Below are positions 41,899 to 53,097 of a stretch of DNA of 64,000 nt, piece after piece (the first letter of the stretch is position 1; every line of letters starts with the position of its first letter). The position numbers were made by a program, and so were the translations under genes. The notes under the pieces are model-generated. The model ran no database searches. It was not told the DNA's origin and was given only the letters and a program-made list of their open reading frames with translations. The DNA is taken from assembly GCF_000275845.1 (NCBI RefSeq), contig NW_006766885.1, positions 461,046 to 525,045 on the forward strand, in the 5' to 3' direction. The DNA comes from Dichomitus squalens LYAD-421 SS1 (lineage: Eukaryota; Basidiomycota; Agaricomycetes; Polyporales; Polyporaceae).

Positions 41899-42684
41899 TA
41901 TATGTGCATACACCAAAATGTTTTCATGAATAGTACAACAGAACGAACATGGTCCGATGTCGAAGCCATCATACATCTCGGCTCCGTACGCTTACCTCAC
42001 TAGTCATTCTGAGCAACATCCCGAGGCCCGACAAACGCCGAACAGTCCCTAGTCACAATCATGCTATGGCGATAGTCGCTCCACGTCGGCACGCAGGCAC
42101 ACTACCAACGTTAACTGCCGACTAGACGCTACGGCGGGCTATACATATAGGCATTTACTTGCTGCGCCGGAAAATACTCCAAGTGCTAGAACGAGATCCA
42201 GGGTCATTCCCGCGTTCCTTTCCCAGACCTATTGCACCGGCTTACAGTGAGCACGTACGTGGTGGTACGACTGCCCGTCCGGGAACGAGCGAACACGCTC
42301 ATCGCTCAGAGGCTGCGCAAACGCTCAGATACTTGCGGTGCATATCTCCGGAAGTGAAGGGGGCTGCGGTCGACGGGTAACTGCCACATGTTTTGGGCAC
42401 GAAGTTAGACTGCACGCGCAGACTGCGGTGTCGGTACCCGCAGGCAGACGACGGGAGTAGTACTCTGCATCTGGACACGAATCGAGGACTGTGCTCACGT
42501 ATAGCCTTGCAGGGATCCATCAGCCGTAGACGGTCACGCGTTGTATAGGCATGCATGGCACACCATATTGGACCGCAGCATGTGGTGTGAGGTAGAGCCC
42601 TCGGTATGCAGAACACGGCAGTCGCGCTTCGCGGCGCCATACCAATCATCTTGTAGAACACTGGACATGAACAATAGTCTAGAA
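41899..42684. other. Intergenic region, no gene recognised
   Basis: About 0.8 kb downstream of GOT1. Short frames only, without resemblance to known proteins. It probably holds the GOT1 3' UTR. Confidence 0.45.
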
Positions 42685-43636
42685 TCACACGATCGACGTC
42701 CTTGAGCCCGCGACGCGGTCCGCAACCTGTCGAATCGAACGCCCGTAAGTTAGCCTCAGCGGCACGCGGCAGCTGGCAGGATGTGTATACGCACGTCCCG
42801 TATGTAAGGCAATGACAGTACCTGGCCTATGACCGGCAGTTGGCGGAGGAACGTCAAGATCACTGGGAAGAAGTCCCTGGACGAAGCAACACGTTAGCCT
42901 GAAGAGCAAGAGGTGACGTGAGGGGCGCAAGGAATGGATGTGCGCAACGGGCACGGGCACACGCTTGGAGGGTGCGGAGGCGCAAGAGGAGAGGGAGTGA
43001 AGGAGGGGTTTGGGGGACGCACCCGAAGAGATTTAGGAAGCCGAAGGTCTCGACTATCACCCCTACGAAGGGCCACTTGAAGAACACCAGCAGGATCCCG
43101 CCTATGAAGCAGACCGTTCCTCGGAGCTTCTGTTTCCGCGCGAAGAAGTAGAACGTCTTCGAGGGCCCAATGATGAGCGTCAGCCCGGACAGGAAGAGTA
43201 TCTGTATTGTGCATCGCGTTTGGAGTCGGGGCGTCGAGGCAGGGGCGTTGGGGCGTGTACAGGAGGGCGTCCACCGTGGAGCATTTTGGCGTTCGATCCC
43301 GAGACAGGACCGAGGAGTTGTGACGGCGAAGGGCAGCATGCCATAGTAGCACCGGCGGCAGAGAGACATCGGAAGATGGGATTAATGAGCAGAAGTATGC
43401 ATACGCAGAAGCAAGGAGACGCACGTTTCCCAAAGCTAGTAGTGCTCCGTCAAAGAACAGGATGACGCCAAGGAGCATGAAGAGGGCACCGAACGACGTC
43501 AGCGCAACACCGATTTCTGCGCAACGACGATATGTATTGTTAGCACAGTGAGATGATCCGGGGGTATGCGAAATACAGGGACATGGGTCCCTTACAGCGG
43601 ACTAGGGCACGCACTTTGACCATCTGTAAGCCACAT
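42685..43636 (-). CDS. GOT1: Golgi/ER vesicle transport protein GOT1
   Basis: Small tetraspanning membrane protein of the GOT1/SFT2 family that helps COPII vesicle formation and ER-to-Golgi traffic. Exon 1 is only 22 nt (43615-43636, MWLTDGQ plus one base), followed by donor GTGCGT. Exon 2 reads IGVALTSFGALFMLLGVILF and FFDGALLALGN. Exon 3 has ILFLSGLTLIIGPSKTFYFF, ARKQKLRGTVCFIGGILLVF and FKWPFVGVIVETFGFLNLFG. Exon 4 encodes DFFPVILTFLRQLPVIGQ, and the last exon VADRVAGSRTSIV with a TGA at 42685. All joins keep frame. About 130 residues, near the family's usual 138. Four hydrophobic segments are visible, and the GPSKTFYFFARKQKLRG block is the family hallmark. Confidence 0.95.
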
Positions 43637-44794
43637 GTTTGCGAGCTAGCTAGAAAGGCGCTGTCATGCACGTATCGCTGGATAACTGACAGTACCGCCA
43701 GAAACTGATGGTAGCAAGATATGCGCAACAAAAGAAACAGAGCCCACAGGGTGAGGAAGACGGACAGAACGAAGGACCGACCGCGAACGACGTATGCCGC
43801 GCACACCGTCGCGGCGTCGCGGACGTGTCAACTCTATAGATCACGTGGCTGGAGGCAGTACCCAAACTCTGAGTCTAACGTACCCTTATGGCCATTGATT
43901 GAGCTCTCCGCTGCCTTCGGCGACAATCATAAATAGCTGAGCGAAGCCGGGGCTTTCTAAGGTCCGGCGGAGTCTTACTTCGTCCTGGGTCAACAGAAAC
44001 ACACGAGGTCTGAAGCGCATGTAGAGTACATTATATATAACCCGGAGGAGCCGCGGCGCCGGCGAACGCAGCTCTGCACGGATGGCGAGTGGGTACAGTA
44101 CTTATACATACAAATGTGCACTATACAATAAGCTTGGAAGCTACAACGCCGCAGGTTGTGGGGGATACGGTGTATGACTCGAGAGTGGGCACGAAGACCG
44201 TGTACCAAGCGACGAATAAACTAGCCCAATCCATATACCCTAGGCCCGCAAGTCTAGCGATCACTAGGACTTCGCCCAGGAACCCATACGCCCTAGAAGG
44301 CGGACGGAGCCTGTGGAGTGCGCGAGAGCACCCGAGTCATCGGCCCGGCCACTACCCGCCGCGAAGATGAGCGTGTGAATCTGAGGCCCGGATCAACCTG
44401 CGTCGATCAGTCTGACGAGGCGAGGACCATTTGTCGTCTATGCTCGCCATGATCTGCAATCAGCTGCTAACTGCCCCGGTTGATATGGAAACAGCGGTTG
44501 GTTATCTCTTGGGGATCGATGGACGGCAGGCAACGGCAGGACGAAGAATATGGTACGACACATACAGTGCTTCGGGACGATCCTCGTGAATAGCGGACGG
44601 CGGGCAGGCCGCGTTTGGGACCCGCGTAGGCAAGAAGATTCGGGAAGAGGAATAAAGGAATTGTGGGTTCGGGAGTCATGCCTCTGCGAGACGAGGAGGT
44701 GAAGGTGTGTATAGGGCCGGCGGAGACCGCAACCGCGCATATGGGCGCAGTGTAGTCCCCGTGAATACGTTAAGGATCGTGGAGTGCGTCGGGC
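43637..44794. other. Intergenic region between GOT1 and the MAPKK gene
   Basis: About 1.2 kb holding the GOT1 promoter and the 3' UTR of the MAPKK gene. No supported frame and no clear TATA box next to GOT1. Confidence 0.45.
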
Positions 44795-46758
44795 TCATGA
44801 CATGGCATCCTGAGCTGCTTGGATCTGTTCGCGGGTACGATTTTGTCGGGCCTCAACGGCGCTCTCGACCCAGGCGGGCATGTCGACTTCTCGAGTACTG
44901 TCCTCAACTAAAAAGGGGTGTTCCTATAAATATTGTGAGCAAGAAAGTACTGGTAGCCTTCCATGGCGTGAAAAGAAGGTTCATAGACGAGAACGTACCA
45001 GAAGCTCAGCATATGTTGCCCTTCTTTCGGGTATCTTGTGCAAGCAACGCGCCACGAAATCCTTCGACGTAGCTGAGAAATGTTCTGGGAGCTCCGGTGG
45101 ATCACCGTCCACGATAGCAGTCAACTGTGCAAACACGTTCGCGTATGTTTCTGGTGGGTACGGATAGTGCCCCAGAGCCATCTCGATCATGGAGAGCCCC
45201 AGGGACCATACGTCCGACGAGACTGTGTACGTCCCCAGATTGTTCTGCGACTCGCCCCGTATCCGTTCAGGCTGCACCGCAGTGACCTCAGCAAGAGGAA
45301 TATACAGCGTTGGAGATATACGTACAGCCATGTAGCTCTGGCACCCGATATTTGTCTTCGCTAACGACTTCTCTAGTTGACCTGAGACGCCGAAGTCACA
45401 CAGCTTCACTTGACCTCTCCTGTTCATCAAGACGTTCGTCGGCTTCACGTCTGTTTCAGGAGAATGAGCACAGAGCATTGGACGCTATATCACGTCGATA
45501 GTTACCTCGATGGATGATCTGCAGCTCGTCCTTCAGGAATTTCAGCCCTCGAACCATACTCGCAGTGATCCGAGCTAGGACTTCTTCTGGTATGCCGTCG
45601 CCTTGCAGTTTGTCTACCGAGCCGGCATCCATGTACTCCATACAGTAGTAGACACATCTGTATCGGGATGTGATGCGATTAGCGTAAGCGTCGCTTCTAT
45701 GTCAAACGCTATCGACTCACGATTCAATGAAGAACGCTCCATAGAACTCGACTATTTCTGGTGAGACAGCGCGATGGAGAATATCCAGCTCCATGAGGAT
45801 GCCGTTGAGTTTCGCGTCGTCCAGCTCCAGCCGGATCTCCTGTTGATTGGTGAGTCTCTGACTTCAGCGGTGCTCCTCCATCGGGGATGTGTACGGACCT
45901 TCATCGCCATCGCAACCTTCGTCGGCTTGTGTAGAACCTTCTTGACCGTACCATAGTTTCCCTTTCCCAGTTCCTCATCCAGCTGCAGCTGATCCATGTT
46001 GATAGCGAAAGACGATCCATTCGAGAAGTCGACACCCTGGGCGTGTAGCACTGCCTTCCCGCTGAAATTGAGGGCGCCTGATGGGTCCCTACGATCTCGG
46101 GTCAGAGGGCCGGATAGAAGCTTAGGACTTCAGAGGCAGCTCACACTATCTTCCCGAAGTTGGCGAACGGGGTAGAGAACGTGCTCGGAGGTATCCGTCT
46201 CTGTGGTTGCTCCTCCTGTTGATTGGGACGACCGCCTCCCAGACCGGCATTCTGCAGCCCTATATCCATCACGCTCAACTTCGGGATGGCCTTCCCCTGG
46301 CGGCGAGCAGCCAATCCGCCAGCCCCTGGGGCGCCGGGGCGTCCGCCCGGAGAGGAGGCGGGCCCGCGTAGAGACATGCCAGGTGGCGGAGACGCGCCTT
46401 TGTCGTTAAGGCTCACGTTCTTGAGGGCAGAAGTTGCAGAATCGACGGAGACGGAGCTGTTTGGTGCGCGACTTGCGAACTAGGACGGGCGCAAGCGCGG
46501 AATGGAGGAAGACGAGATTATGCGACGGAGAACGGGATGGAGATGAATGTGCGATGAGAGGGGACGTGAACGAGATGGACTCACGGCGGCCATCTTTGCC
46601 TGGAGACTGGGCGGGATTGGGGTGGACCCGACGGGCCTGTTGCGATTGTTGAGCAGACCGGTGACGGAGCGGTTCGGGTTTCCGGAGGGGGTGCGTGCAG
46701 CGAGGGGGACAGGGGGCGGGCGGGCGAAGCCTGCATCGTGTGGGGGAGGGTTGGACAT
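44795..46758 (-). CDS. PBS2: MAP kinase kinase, PBS2 type (HOG stress pathway)
   Basis: Dual-specificity kinase that activates the Hog1 p38-type MAPK in osmotic and general stress. The ATG at 46758 begins MSNPPPHDAGFARPP. A disordered Pro/Gly-rich N-terminus (RPGAPGAGGLAARRQGKAIP) and PSTFSTPFANFGKI precede the kinase domain. The Gly loop is LQLDEELGKGNYGTVKKVLH, the Lys strand VAMAMKEIRLELDD, and VYYCMEYMDAGSVDKLQ marks the hinge. The catalytic loop IIHRDVKPTNVLMN is joined across an intron. KLCDFGVSGQLEKSLAKTNI gives DFG plus the SxAKT activation motif, then CQSYMAPERI. The C-lobe has YTVSSDVWSLGLSMIEMALG and ends EHPFLVEDSTREVDMPAWVE, with an Arg/Gln-rich tail and a TGA at 44795. About 510 residues, roughly nine exons. 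The SLAKTNIGCQSYMAPERI pattern favours PBS2 over STE7- or MKK1-type kinases. Confidence 0.9.
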
Positions 46759-47319
46759 CACGGAGGAGAGGTCTTGGCCGTTGTCGGGCGTAGGGAGGGG
46801 AGGCTGAGGCAGAGGGAGGAGGATGGGGGGAGAAAAGGAGATATACTTAAGGCGGTAGGATAGATCGGTGCGCAAGATCAATTCAAATTTGCGGTGAGGC
46901 GCGGATTCATTATACTTTGGATGACATCACTCGACAGGAAAAGCCGGGGTTATTTGGGCTGCTTCTGAGTTTGAAAGGCTACTAACGCTGCATAAGGCAG
47001 GGCTTTACCACGCTGCTTACCCGCGCTAATAGCTTTACTTACTGCACAGCGCCGCTGGCCACTACGAGACCGTCACCGCCAACCACCCGCCCTGTGGCTA
47101 ACCTGCCCGACAACGTGTTTCCCTCCCAGCGCACAGCTGCGCTATCGTTGCCCATCCTGTTCTCCCCCATCCACCTCGGTATGCCCTCCCTACATCGAAT
47201 TCATTTTCGGTCCTCATCCGCCTCCTCCAGCGTTCGTCCCCCTCCTCCTAATCCTCGCAAGGTTCGCATACGCACAGGCGAAGCACCTCCTCGGATCATC
47301 CAAAGCGAACAGCAAGCAC
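46759..47319. promoter_or_regulatory. Divergent promoter, PBS2-type and BAG genes
   Basis: About 560 bp between divergent start codons. Next to the MAPKK gene the coding strand is C/T-rich. The part near 47180-47319 may itself be transcribed and translated (see the BAG gene). Confidence 0.45.
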
Positions 47320-48422
47320 ATGAGCCTCGTTGTAAAATGGGGTCGGGAGAGGTATGTCCACAGCCCGTGTTCTCCCCGTACAGAGTCCTCTGACGTACTA
47401 CCGTCCCATCTTCTTTCCCCCACGCGGCGGCCGCAACCATCTGTCCACCGCCTGCCTTTTCACTCCATCCTCTGAACGGTAACCATCCCTGCGCTGCGTA
47501 GGCTGCACTTCTCTGTCCCCCCACCCAACACGAAGCTGGGTGACTTCCGAAGAGAGATCGCCGACTATACCCAGCTGCCGAGTGGCTCATTCAAGCTCAT
47601 CCATGCCGGAGCTGTGATGAAAGACGATAGCGCGCCGAGTACGTGTTCGCTGTCCAGTTGGCTTTCCACAGCATCCGCGCGTCTTCGGCTACGCGGACGG
47701 CCCCGTCGATCGATCCCGAGTCGCTGTGCCCCTCGACTTCATCTCCGTGCATAGAGCTACGGTGCTTGGCGCGCAGGTCGGACGCTCTTCCGAACCTGCT
47801 TCCACGCTGATAGGCTGTGTCTGTCGCCCCATGCCGTCACCCCCACACCCGTTTCGCGCTCTGCCCGTCTGACCGTGCTCGTTTCTGCCCTGTGACCTGC
47901 ACGAACTCTGCGCTGACGTCACCCATGTTTTATATCCCAGTTTCCGCCTATGGCATCAAGCCTGGCAGCACCATAGCCCTCGTCGGCGGCGGCGAGCCCA
48001 TCAAGCCCCCTTCGTCGAAAGCCTCCTCTGCTCAGGCCCACAAGGCACCCCGCACGGAGGAGAACACCATCTCGCAGATTCGGGGCGAGCTCGACAAGGT
48101 TCGGGCTACTCTTCAGCCAGACGTGGACGCCTTCTTGGACGCACTCGCGCCTGCGCACGCAGCTGCACATGTCGGTCCCGAACCGAAGGTGCCCGCTCTA
48201 CCCATGAAACCTGCATCCGCAGCGCCGTCGGGGTCACTCGACCTCGGCCGAGAGCATGTGAGACTCGGCGAGCTGCTCTTGCAGAGCCTCCTGCGTCTGG
48301 ATGCGATCACTACGGAAGGCGAGTGGGAGGCAGCCAGGCGCGAGCGCAAAGGTGCAGTGAAGGAAGTGCAGGGGTTATTAGACAGACTTGATGGCGGCTG
48401 GCGGGCGCGCGCAATGAGTTAG
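47320..48422 (+). CDS. Ubiquitin-like/BAG-domain Hsp70 co-chaperone
   Basis: Nucleotide-exchange co-chaperone of Hsp70. The ATG at 47320 begins MSLVVKWGRERLHF across an intron (donor GTATGT near 47352, acceptor GTAG near 47501). The ubiquitin-like part continues SVPPPNTKLGDFRREIADYT, LPSGSFKLIHAGAVMKDDSA and, after a second intron of about 300 bases, ISAYGIKPGSTIALVGG. A BAG domain follows: NTISQIRGELDKVRATLQPD, LGELLLQSLLRLDAITTEG and KGAVKEVQGLLDRLDGGWRA. The TAG is at 48420-48422. About 240 residues. Upstream of the ATG the same frame stays open and, across a possible 52-nt intron (47179-47230), codes a hydrophobic stretch FVPLLLILARFAYAQ. That resembles the membrane anchor of yeast Snl1, but no upstream ATG was found. 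Confidence 0.88.
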
Positions 48423-49101
48423 CGGTTTGTTACAGTATCCTCACAATTATCACTAGAGCATCCCGCAAGATGTATACCCGCAGGTTTTACCGTTGCGTAT
48501 GTACCCATGTCCCACGAAGATCTCGTTATCGGCCCTCGTCCTGTCGCCCAGTAACGAAGGGACTCCTTCTCGTTCAGCCGGGTCATGATCCGATTGGCAC
48601 ACTATACGTGTCCTGTGACCATCGATATTGGCGATGACGACACTGAGCACGCCTCGTCGGGTACAGCAGCTTCTGGACGAGAGAACAGACGCAAGTACGT
48701 TATGTTTCTTTACTTCTCGAGCGTCCCTCGAGCTCCGGGGTTGTCGGGAGAAGGTCCGAACCTCAGGTTAAGTACTCCACAAGATGTTGCTGCCTGCGAT
48801 GGGAAGTCCCGCAGCTGAGGTTGTCGTTATGCTCGAGCACGGTACCTGTGTGTCATACTTACCGTTGCGTCGGAGACTAGCGAAGACGACTCACAGTAGT
48901 ACTATCCACCCGACTTTGACACACAATTCCTATTGTGACAGCCGACCCGGTGTTGCGAGGGATGCAGTTCCACATCGGCAGGAAGTCCAAGTATTATTTG
49001 TTCAAAGTTTAGACGAGCGACCTGATATTCGGTTGTGGGGTGGTTTTCCATGCAGTGAATTTGATCACAAATACATGTGTGATGAACCACGCGGAGACTA
49101 T
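48423..49101. other. Convergent 3' region, no gene seen
   Basis: 680 bp between the stops of the BAG gene (+) and the first expansin-like gene (-). Nothing recognisable. Confidence 0.5.
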
Positions 49102-49597
49102 CTACTCGTAATCCCAGGACACCTGAATGCGACCGGCGCTGAGGGGAGCGAGCTGTTCGAACGCTGCGGGAGAGAGATCGATACTCCCCGACGCGCAGCC
49201 CGGGCAAAGGTCCACTACGGTCGCATCGACAAAGTGGCCCTGGTCTGGAAAAAGCTGGCATTAGATACTATCTCAACATAAGGCACATTTTGCTTACAGT
49301 GGACTCCAATGTGGCGCCAGCAGTTAGCACCTCCATCGTATTGGTCGGCGCTCAGGGCGACGACGAGGTCAGTGTTCTGGCTGGGAGCTCCGCAAGCTCC
49401 AAGGCCACCGTCGGGATAATAAGAGGTAGCTGGAGAGGTGAGCAGGAATCAGCGACACCGAACGTGCAAAGGACGGCGAGGGGCTCACCATCACCGTAGT
49501 AAGTCTGGGCACTGTCGGAGGCGGGGGCGGCATAGACCTGAATACTGCCGAAGAAAGCAGCGGAGACGGCGGCAACAATGAGGGCTTTGAAAGACAT
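49102..49597 (-). CDS. Small secreted expansin-like (RlpA-like double-psi beta-barrel) protein
   Basis: Three exons rebuilt with clean joins. The ATG at 49597 begins MSFKALIVAAVSAAFFGSIQ, a signal peptide likely cleaved after VYAAPA. Intron 1 (donor GTGATG after TTACTACG, acceptor CTCCAG) and intron 2 (donor GTAAGC, acceptor TTCCAG) are both phase 1. The mature protein reads ATSYYPDGGLGACGAPSQN, LVVALSADQYDGGANCWRHI, GVHYQGHFVDATVVDLCPGC and SGSIDLSPAAFEQLAPLSAG, ending SWDYE with a TAG at 49102. About 123 residues. GACG, NC and DLCPGC are the family's conserved Cys blocks, and VDLCPGC with IDLS marks the double-psi barrel. Such proteins loosen polysaccharide networks or act at the fungal wall; catalysis is not shown. 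A TATA box lies about 110 bp upstream. A paralogue with the same intron phases is at 57035. Confidence 0.9.
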
Positions 49598-49703
49598 GTC
49601 GGAGGAAGTGGTGTAGAAGTGCGTAAGACGTAAGCCAAGCTGCTGCTGTGGAAGTGCTGGGTAGGACTGTGATCCTGACGTTCCACCGAGATGACCTGCA
49701 GGG

Positions 49704-49711
49704 CTTTATAC
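49704..49711 (-). promoter_or_regulatory. TATA box of expansin-like gene 1
   Basis: TATAAAG on the minus strand, about 110 bases upstream of the ATG at 49597. Confidence 0.6.
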
Positions 49712-51450
49712 AATGATCGGCGACTCTCGCTGCAAATATATGTTTCCTGAAGAATTCATATGGTGGCCGACATGCAGACAAAGAGCGGCTATACCGTGCG
49801 CTGACCCAGCGACGCACCGGAGCAAGAGGCCTCCTGGTCCAAGTCGAAGTCAATTCCAATACTGTTTTGGATGTGTGATTTGACCCGAGGCGCACCTTTC
49901 CAGATGCTAGTCATGATCATGAGCAACCGCTCGACCTCGCGATTTCGGATTCTCATGATGCGCCGAGCAACTGCATGGGCACTTGGGGTCGGTACGACGC
50001 CGCCGACGCTCTGTAGACTAGCATAGGAGCCGGGATTGAATGGGAGGAGGACGCAGAATATCCACAAGATCATCTCGTCCGATCGGTGTCAGGAAGCGGC
50101 CCTTCTCCGCCTTGCTCGAACTAGATGGGCTGTGGGTGTTAGTGGGCGTTGACCGTCACCTCAAAGCGATTTCGAAAAACTGCCGAGGTCCGCTTAGACG
50201 GACCGCCTGGAGTAGCGCGCAAAGAAAGCCACCGAGCTCTTGAGCAGGTGCTAGTGCTGCATTCTAGGCCTCGCATGGCACGCAACGGTGTTATGACAGA
50301 CGATACCGATTGAAATGCGACGCGGCGTGCCTACTGGAAATGTCTCGCGGTAGCAACAACACGTACCATCACGGCTGCGCTTGCCAATCATGCTGAATCC
50401 CAGTCTTGAGCATGTCCAAGGCAAACGTTCGGTATAGTATCCCTCTGATCAATTTTGCCAGCACCAAGTCGATACGCGCGCGGTAGGCTCAACTTGTTGC
50501 GGAGAAAGCTTGCTGGCCCGCGGCCCCCACAAGCCCTTGCTCCAGTTTTGACATGGAAGATTCGTCAGAGTGTATGTTGCGTAATGTCGTTGTGTGCACG
50601 CTCGGCGGTCGCGACTATTGGTGGAAAGCTCGAGCTAGCCGTAGTGGAAAGCCAGAGCCAGTAGTGCAGGTAAGATTCCAATCTACGAACCCGCCGATCG
50701 TGATCTGAAGTATACAGGAAGCGCTCGAAAACTGCAGTGCCCGTTGCACGTTGTACGCTCAGCCAAAGCTCCCTGGACGTCTAGCTAAGTGTCGTCACCG
50801 TGAATCAAGGTGAGACTCAGTAATTATCCGGCCACGACTATACCCGTTGCCGTCCCGGTCATGAGGAATGTCATATGAACTTGCAATCGGCTAGTTTAGG
50901 CGAGATGTTTCCTAGGTACGTCCTCTACTTTTCCCGCCAACAGTATCAATGCATTGAGGTGTACATGCACTGTCCAGCGACGCTATTATTGTGAGTAGTT
51001 ATTCGTGAAGCTCGCTCGACAACCATGGTGATGCTGACTTATGACTTAACTTCGCTATGCTGTAAGCAGTGGCCATGATCTAAGGTGGTGTTACCGGCCC
51101 TAAGCTACCAAACTTTCGAGCAGTATTATAACGGACCCATATAGCCTAGCAATGGGGGATTATTTGTTACGTCCTTGCATAGGCGTGTTGCGAAGCCTGC
51201 GGCAGAATTCACTAGAGCCCGCACTTTGCTCTGTCTCCATGACGCTCGGAACCGACGAAGAACCCCCGAGACTCCCGCGGAAAGGGTCAGTACTCACTAT
51301 GCGGATATCCCCTGGTAGTCGAACGTGATGATTAGACTTTATGTTGACAGGTTATGACGGTGGTCGTGCATTCGCACCATATGCACCACCGGACCGTGAT
51401 CCCAACTCTGAGAATCAATCGGCCTGCAGCACACCAGTCCTTGTCTCAGG

Positions 51451-51458
51451 TATAAAAG
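51451..51458 (+). promoter_or_regulatory. TATA box of AA9 gene
   Basis: TATAAAAG about 65 bases upstream of the ATG at 51516, a strong core promoter position for a regulated secreted enzyme. Confidence 0.65.
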
Positions 51459-51515
51459 AGCGGGAGGGGGAGGATCGGACATCAAGCCAATTGTGCTCAC
51501 AGCAGCTCAACAGCC

Positions 51516-52682
51516 ATGTTTGCGATCATCTCGGCTTTCGTCCTCGCTGCCCTTGCAGCCACGTCTGTTGAGGCACACGGCTACGTCCAGGACGTTGTCA
51601 TTGGCAGCACTCATTACACTGGATACCTACCGTTCTCTGATCCGTACTACAACCCGCCCCCCGAAAGGATTATCCGTGCCATACCTGGCAATGGTACGTG
51701 CTACTATTGGCATACTCCATGTAGATGTGCATCGCTGAACCTTTGCGGCCTACTAGGACCCGTCACCGACCTTTCTCTCATCGAGTGATGACTTCCCTTA
51801 TCTCTCTGCTGGGCGTTGCTGATGAACATCTCTGATTCTAGCGTCCAGTGTAATGGATATTCGGATGGAGGTGTTGTGGGCACTCAGCCTGCGCCCATCT
51901 ATGCCACCGTCGCAGCGGGATCTCAGGTCGCACTGAACTGGACGACCTGGCCTGCATCGTGAGATTATCACCTTCACTCATCGTTCTCATTATTTGACGA
52001 CAATTATGCCCTAGACATGTAGGCCCTATGATCACGTACCTCGCCGAGGCGCCAAGCGACATTACCAAGTGGCTGCCGGGCACTGAGTGAGTCTACATAC
52101 CGTGACATCGTGCACGCTCACGTTGACGCCACTCCTTTAGCGCGGTGTGGTTCAAGATTGCGGAGGCGGGCAAGACCTCTGATGGGAAGTGGGCGGCGAC
52201 CGACCTGCTGACGGCGTCGGACTCTATTTACACCTTTACAATCCCATCCAAGCTCAAGGCTGGCCAGTACATTGTTCGACACGAGATGTAGGGGCTCTCT
52301 ATTTCACATCGTAGTCTGGTATCTGATGCCTGGACATGTGTAGCATCGCCTTGCACGCTGCCTCCGTGTACCCCGGCGCGCAGGTTTACCCGTCCTGCAT
52401 CCAGATCGAGGTCACCGGCTCTGGTGCTGCGTTCCCGACTTCGGGTCTTGTATCCTTCCCAGGCGCATACACGGCCGACACGTAAGCCCAATGAGCCGCT
52501 ACGAAGTGCAGTGACGCTGAAACGAACCACACCTGCAGCCCCGGAATCGTATTTGATGTCTACAACAACGCCAGCGCCCCTTACCCCATCCCTGGACCCG
52601 CCGTGTGCGTTCCTATCTGTCTAAATCTAGCGCTTCTAGTGCTCTGACGCCATTCCCTCGCAGTTGGACCGGCGGTAACTAA
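51516..52682 (+). CDS. AA9 lytic polysaccharide monooxygenase (former GH61)
   Basis: Secreted copper enzyme that oxidatively cleaves cellulose or related glycans. The ATG at 51516 gives the signal peptide [20 protein letters not shown]. Cleavage exposes the N-terminal [10 protein letters not shown]; this His is the first ligand of the copper histidine brace. Later exons give [40 protein letters not shown] (second His, at an intron join), [33 protein letters not shown] and [16 protein letters not shown], the axial Tyr/Gln region. The last exon encodes WTGGN and a TAA at 52682. About 250 residues in seven or eight exons. There is no CBM1 after the catalytic domain. All active-site residues are present, so it should be functional. 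Confidence 0.95.
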
Positions 52683-53097
52683 AGAGACTAGTCTTGTCTT
52701 CACGGCTCCCCGCTGCGCTCCGTCGGCGACAGCGCACGAGGTGGACCGAGTAGTGGTAGCCATGTGCATAGCCGTCTTTGTCAGAAAGTATAGAATGCAA
52801 ATGATGAACAAGGAACGAAACGCGCCAGAACACCCGGAAGACTGAAAAGGGGCGCACGGCAGTGCATCAAGTCCGATGTGTTGAGGCGCATATGGCGTCC
52901 AGACCCACTAGCTCTAGCTCGAGAGGCGTAGCTCTGGTCGTGAATTATTCACACCACGCTAGGCACCTGCAGCATAGGCCGAGACTCACATGGTACCAGC
53001 AAGAAAGCACACGTTTGTCAGAGCATGCCGGAGAAACTTGATACATCTATGTCACTGACGCCACAACAAAGATGCCGCGGCTAACGCACAGAAAACT
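52683..53097. other. Convergent 3' region, no gene seen
   Basis: 415 bp between the stops of the AA9 gene (+) and the TatD gene (-). Nothing recognisable. Confidence 0.5.

Larger units (their letters stand above)
49598..51515. other. Intergenic region with decayed coding-like fragments
   Basis: 1.9 kb between divergent secreted-protein genes. On the minus strand at about 49790-50240 there are short protein-like pieces, such as ELGGFLCALLQAVRLSGP and GRFLTPIGRDDLVDIL, broken by stops and frame changes. They may be remnants of an unidentified gene. The rest shows nothing recognisable. Confidence 0.35.

Noticed and set aside
48784..49281. 165-codon plus-strand frame
   Set aside because: Exactly antisense to the first expansin-like gene, whose exons, signal peptide and Cys motifs are clear.
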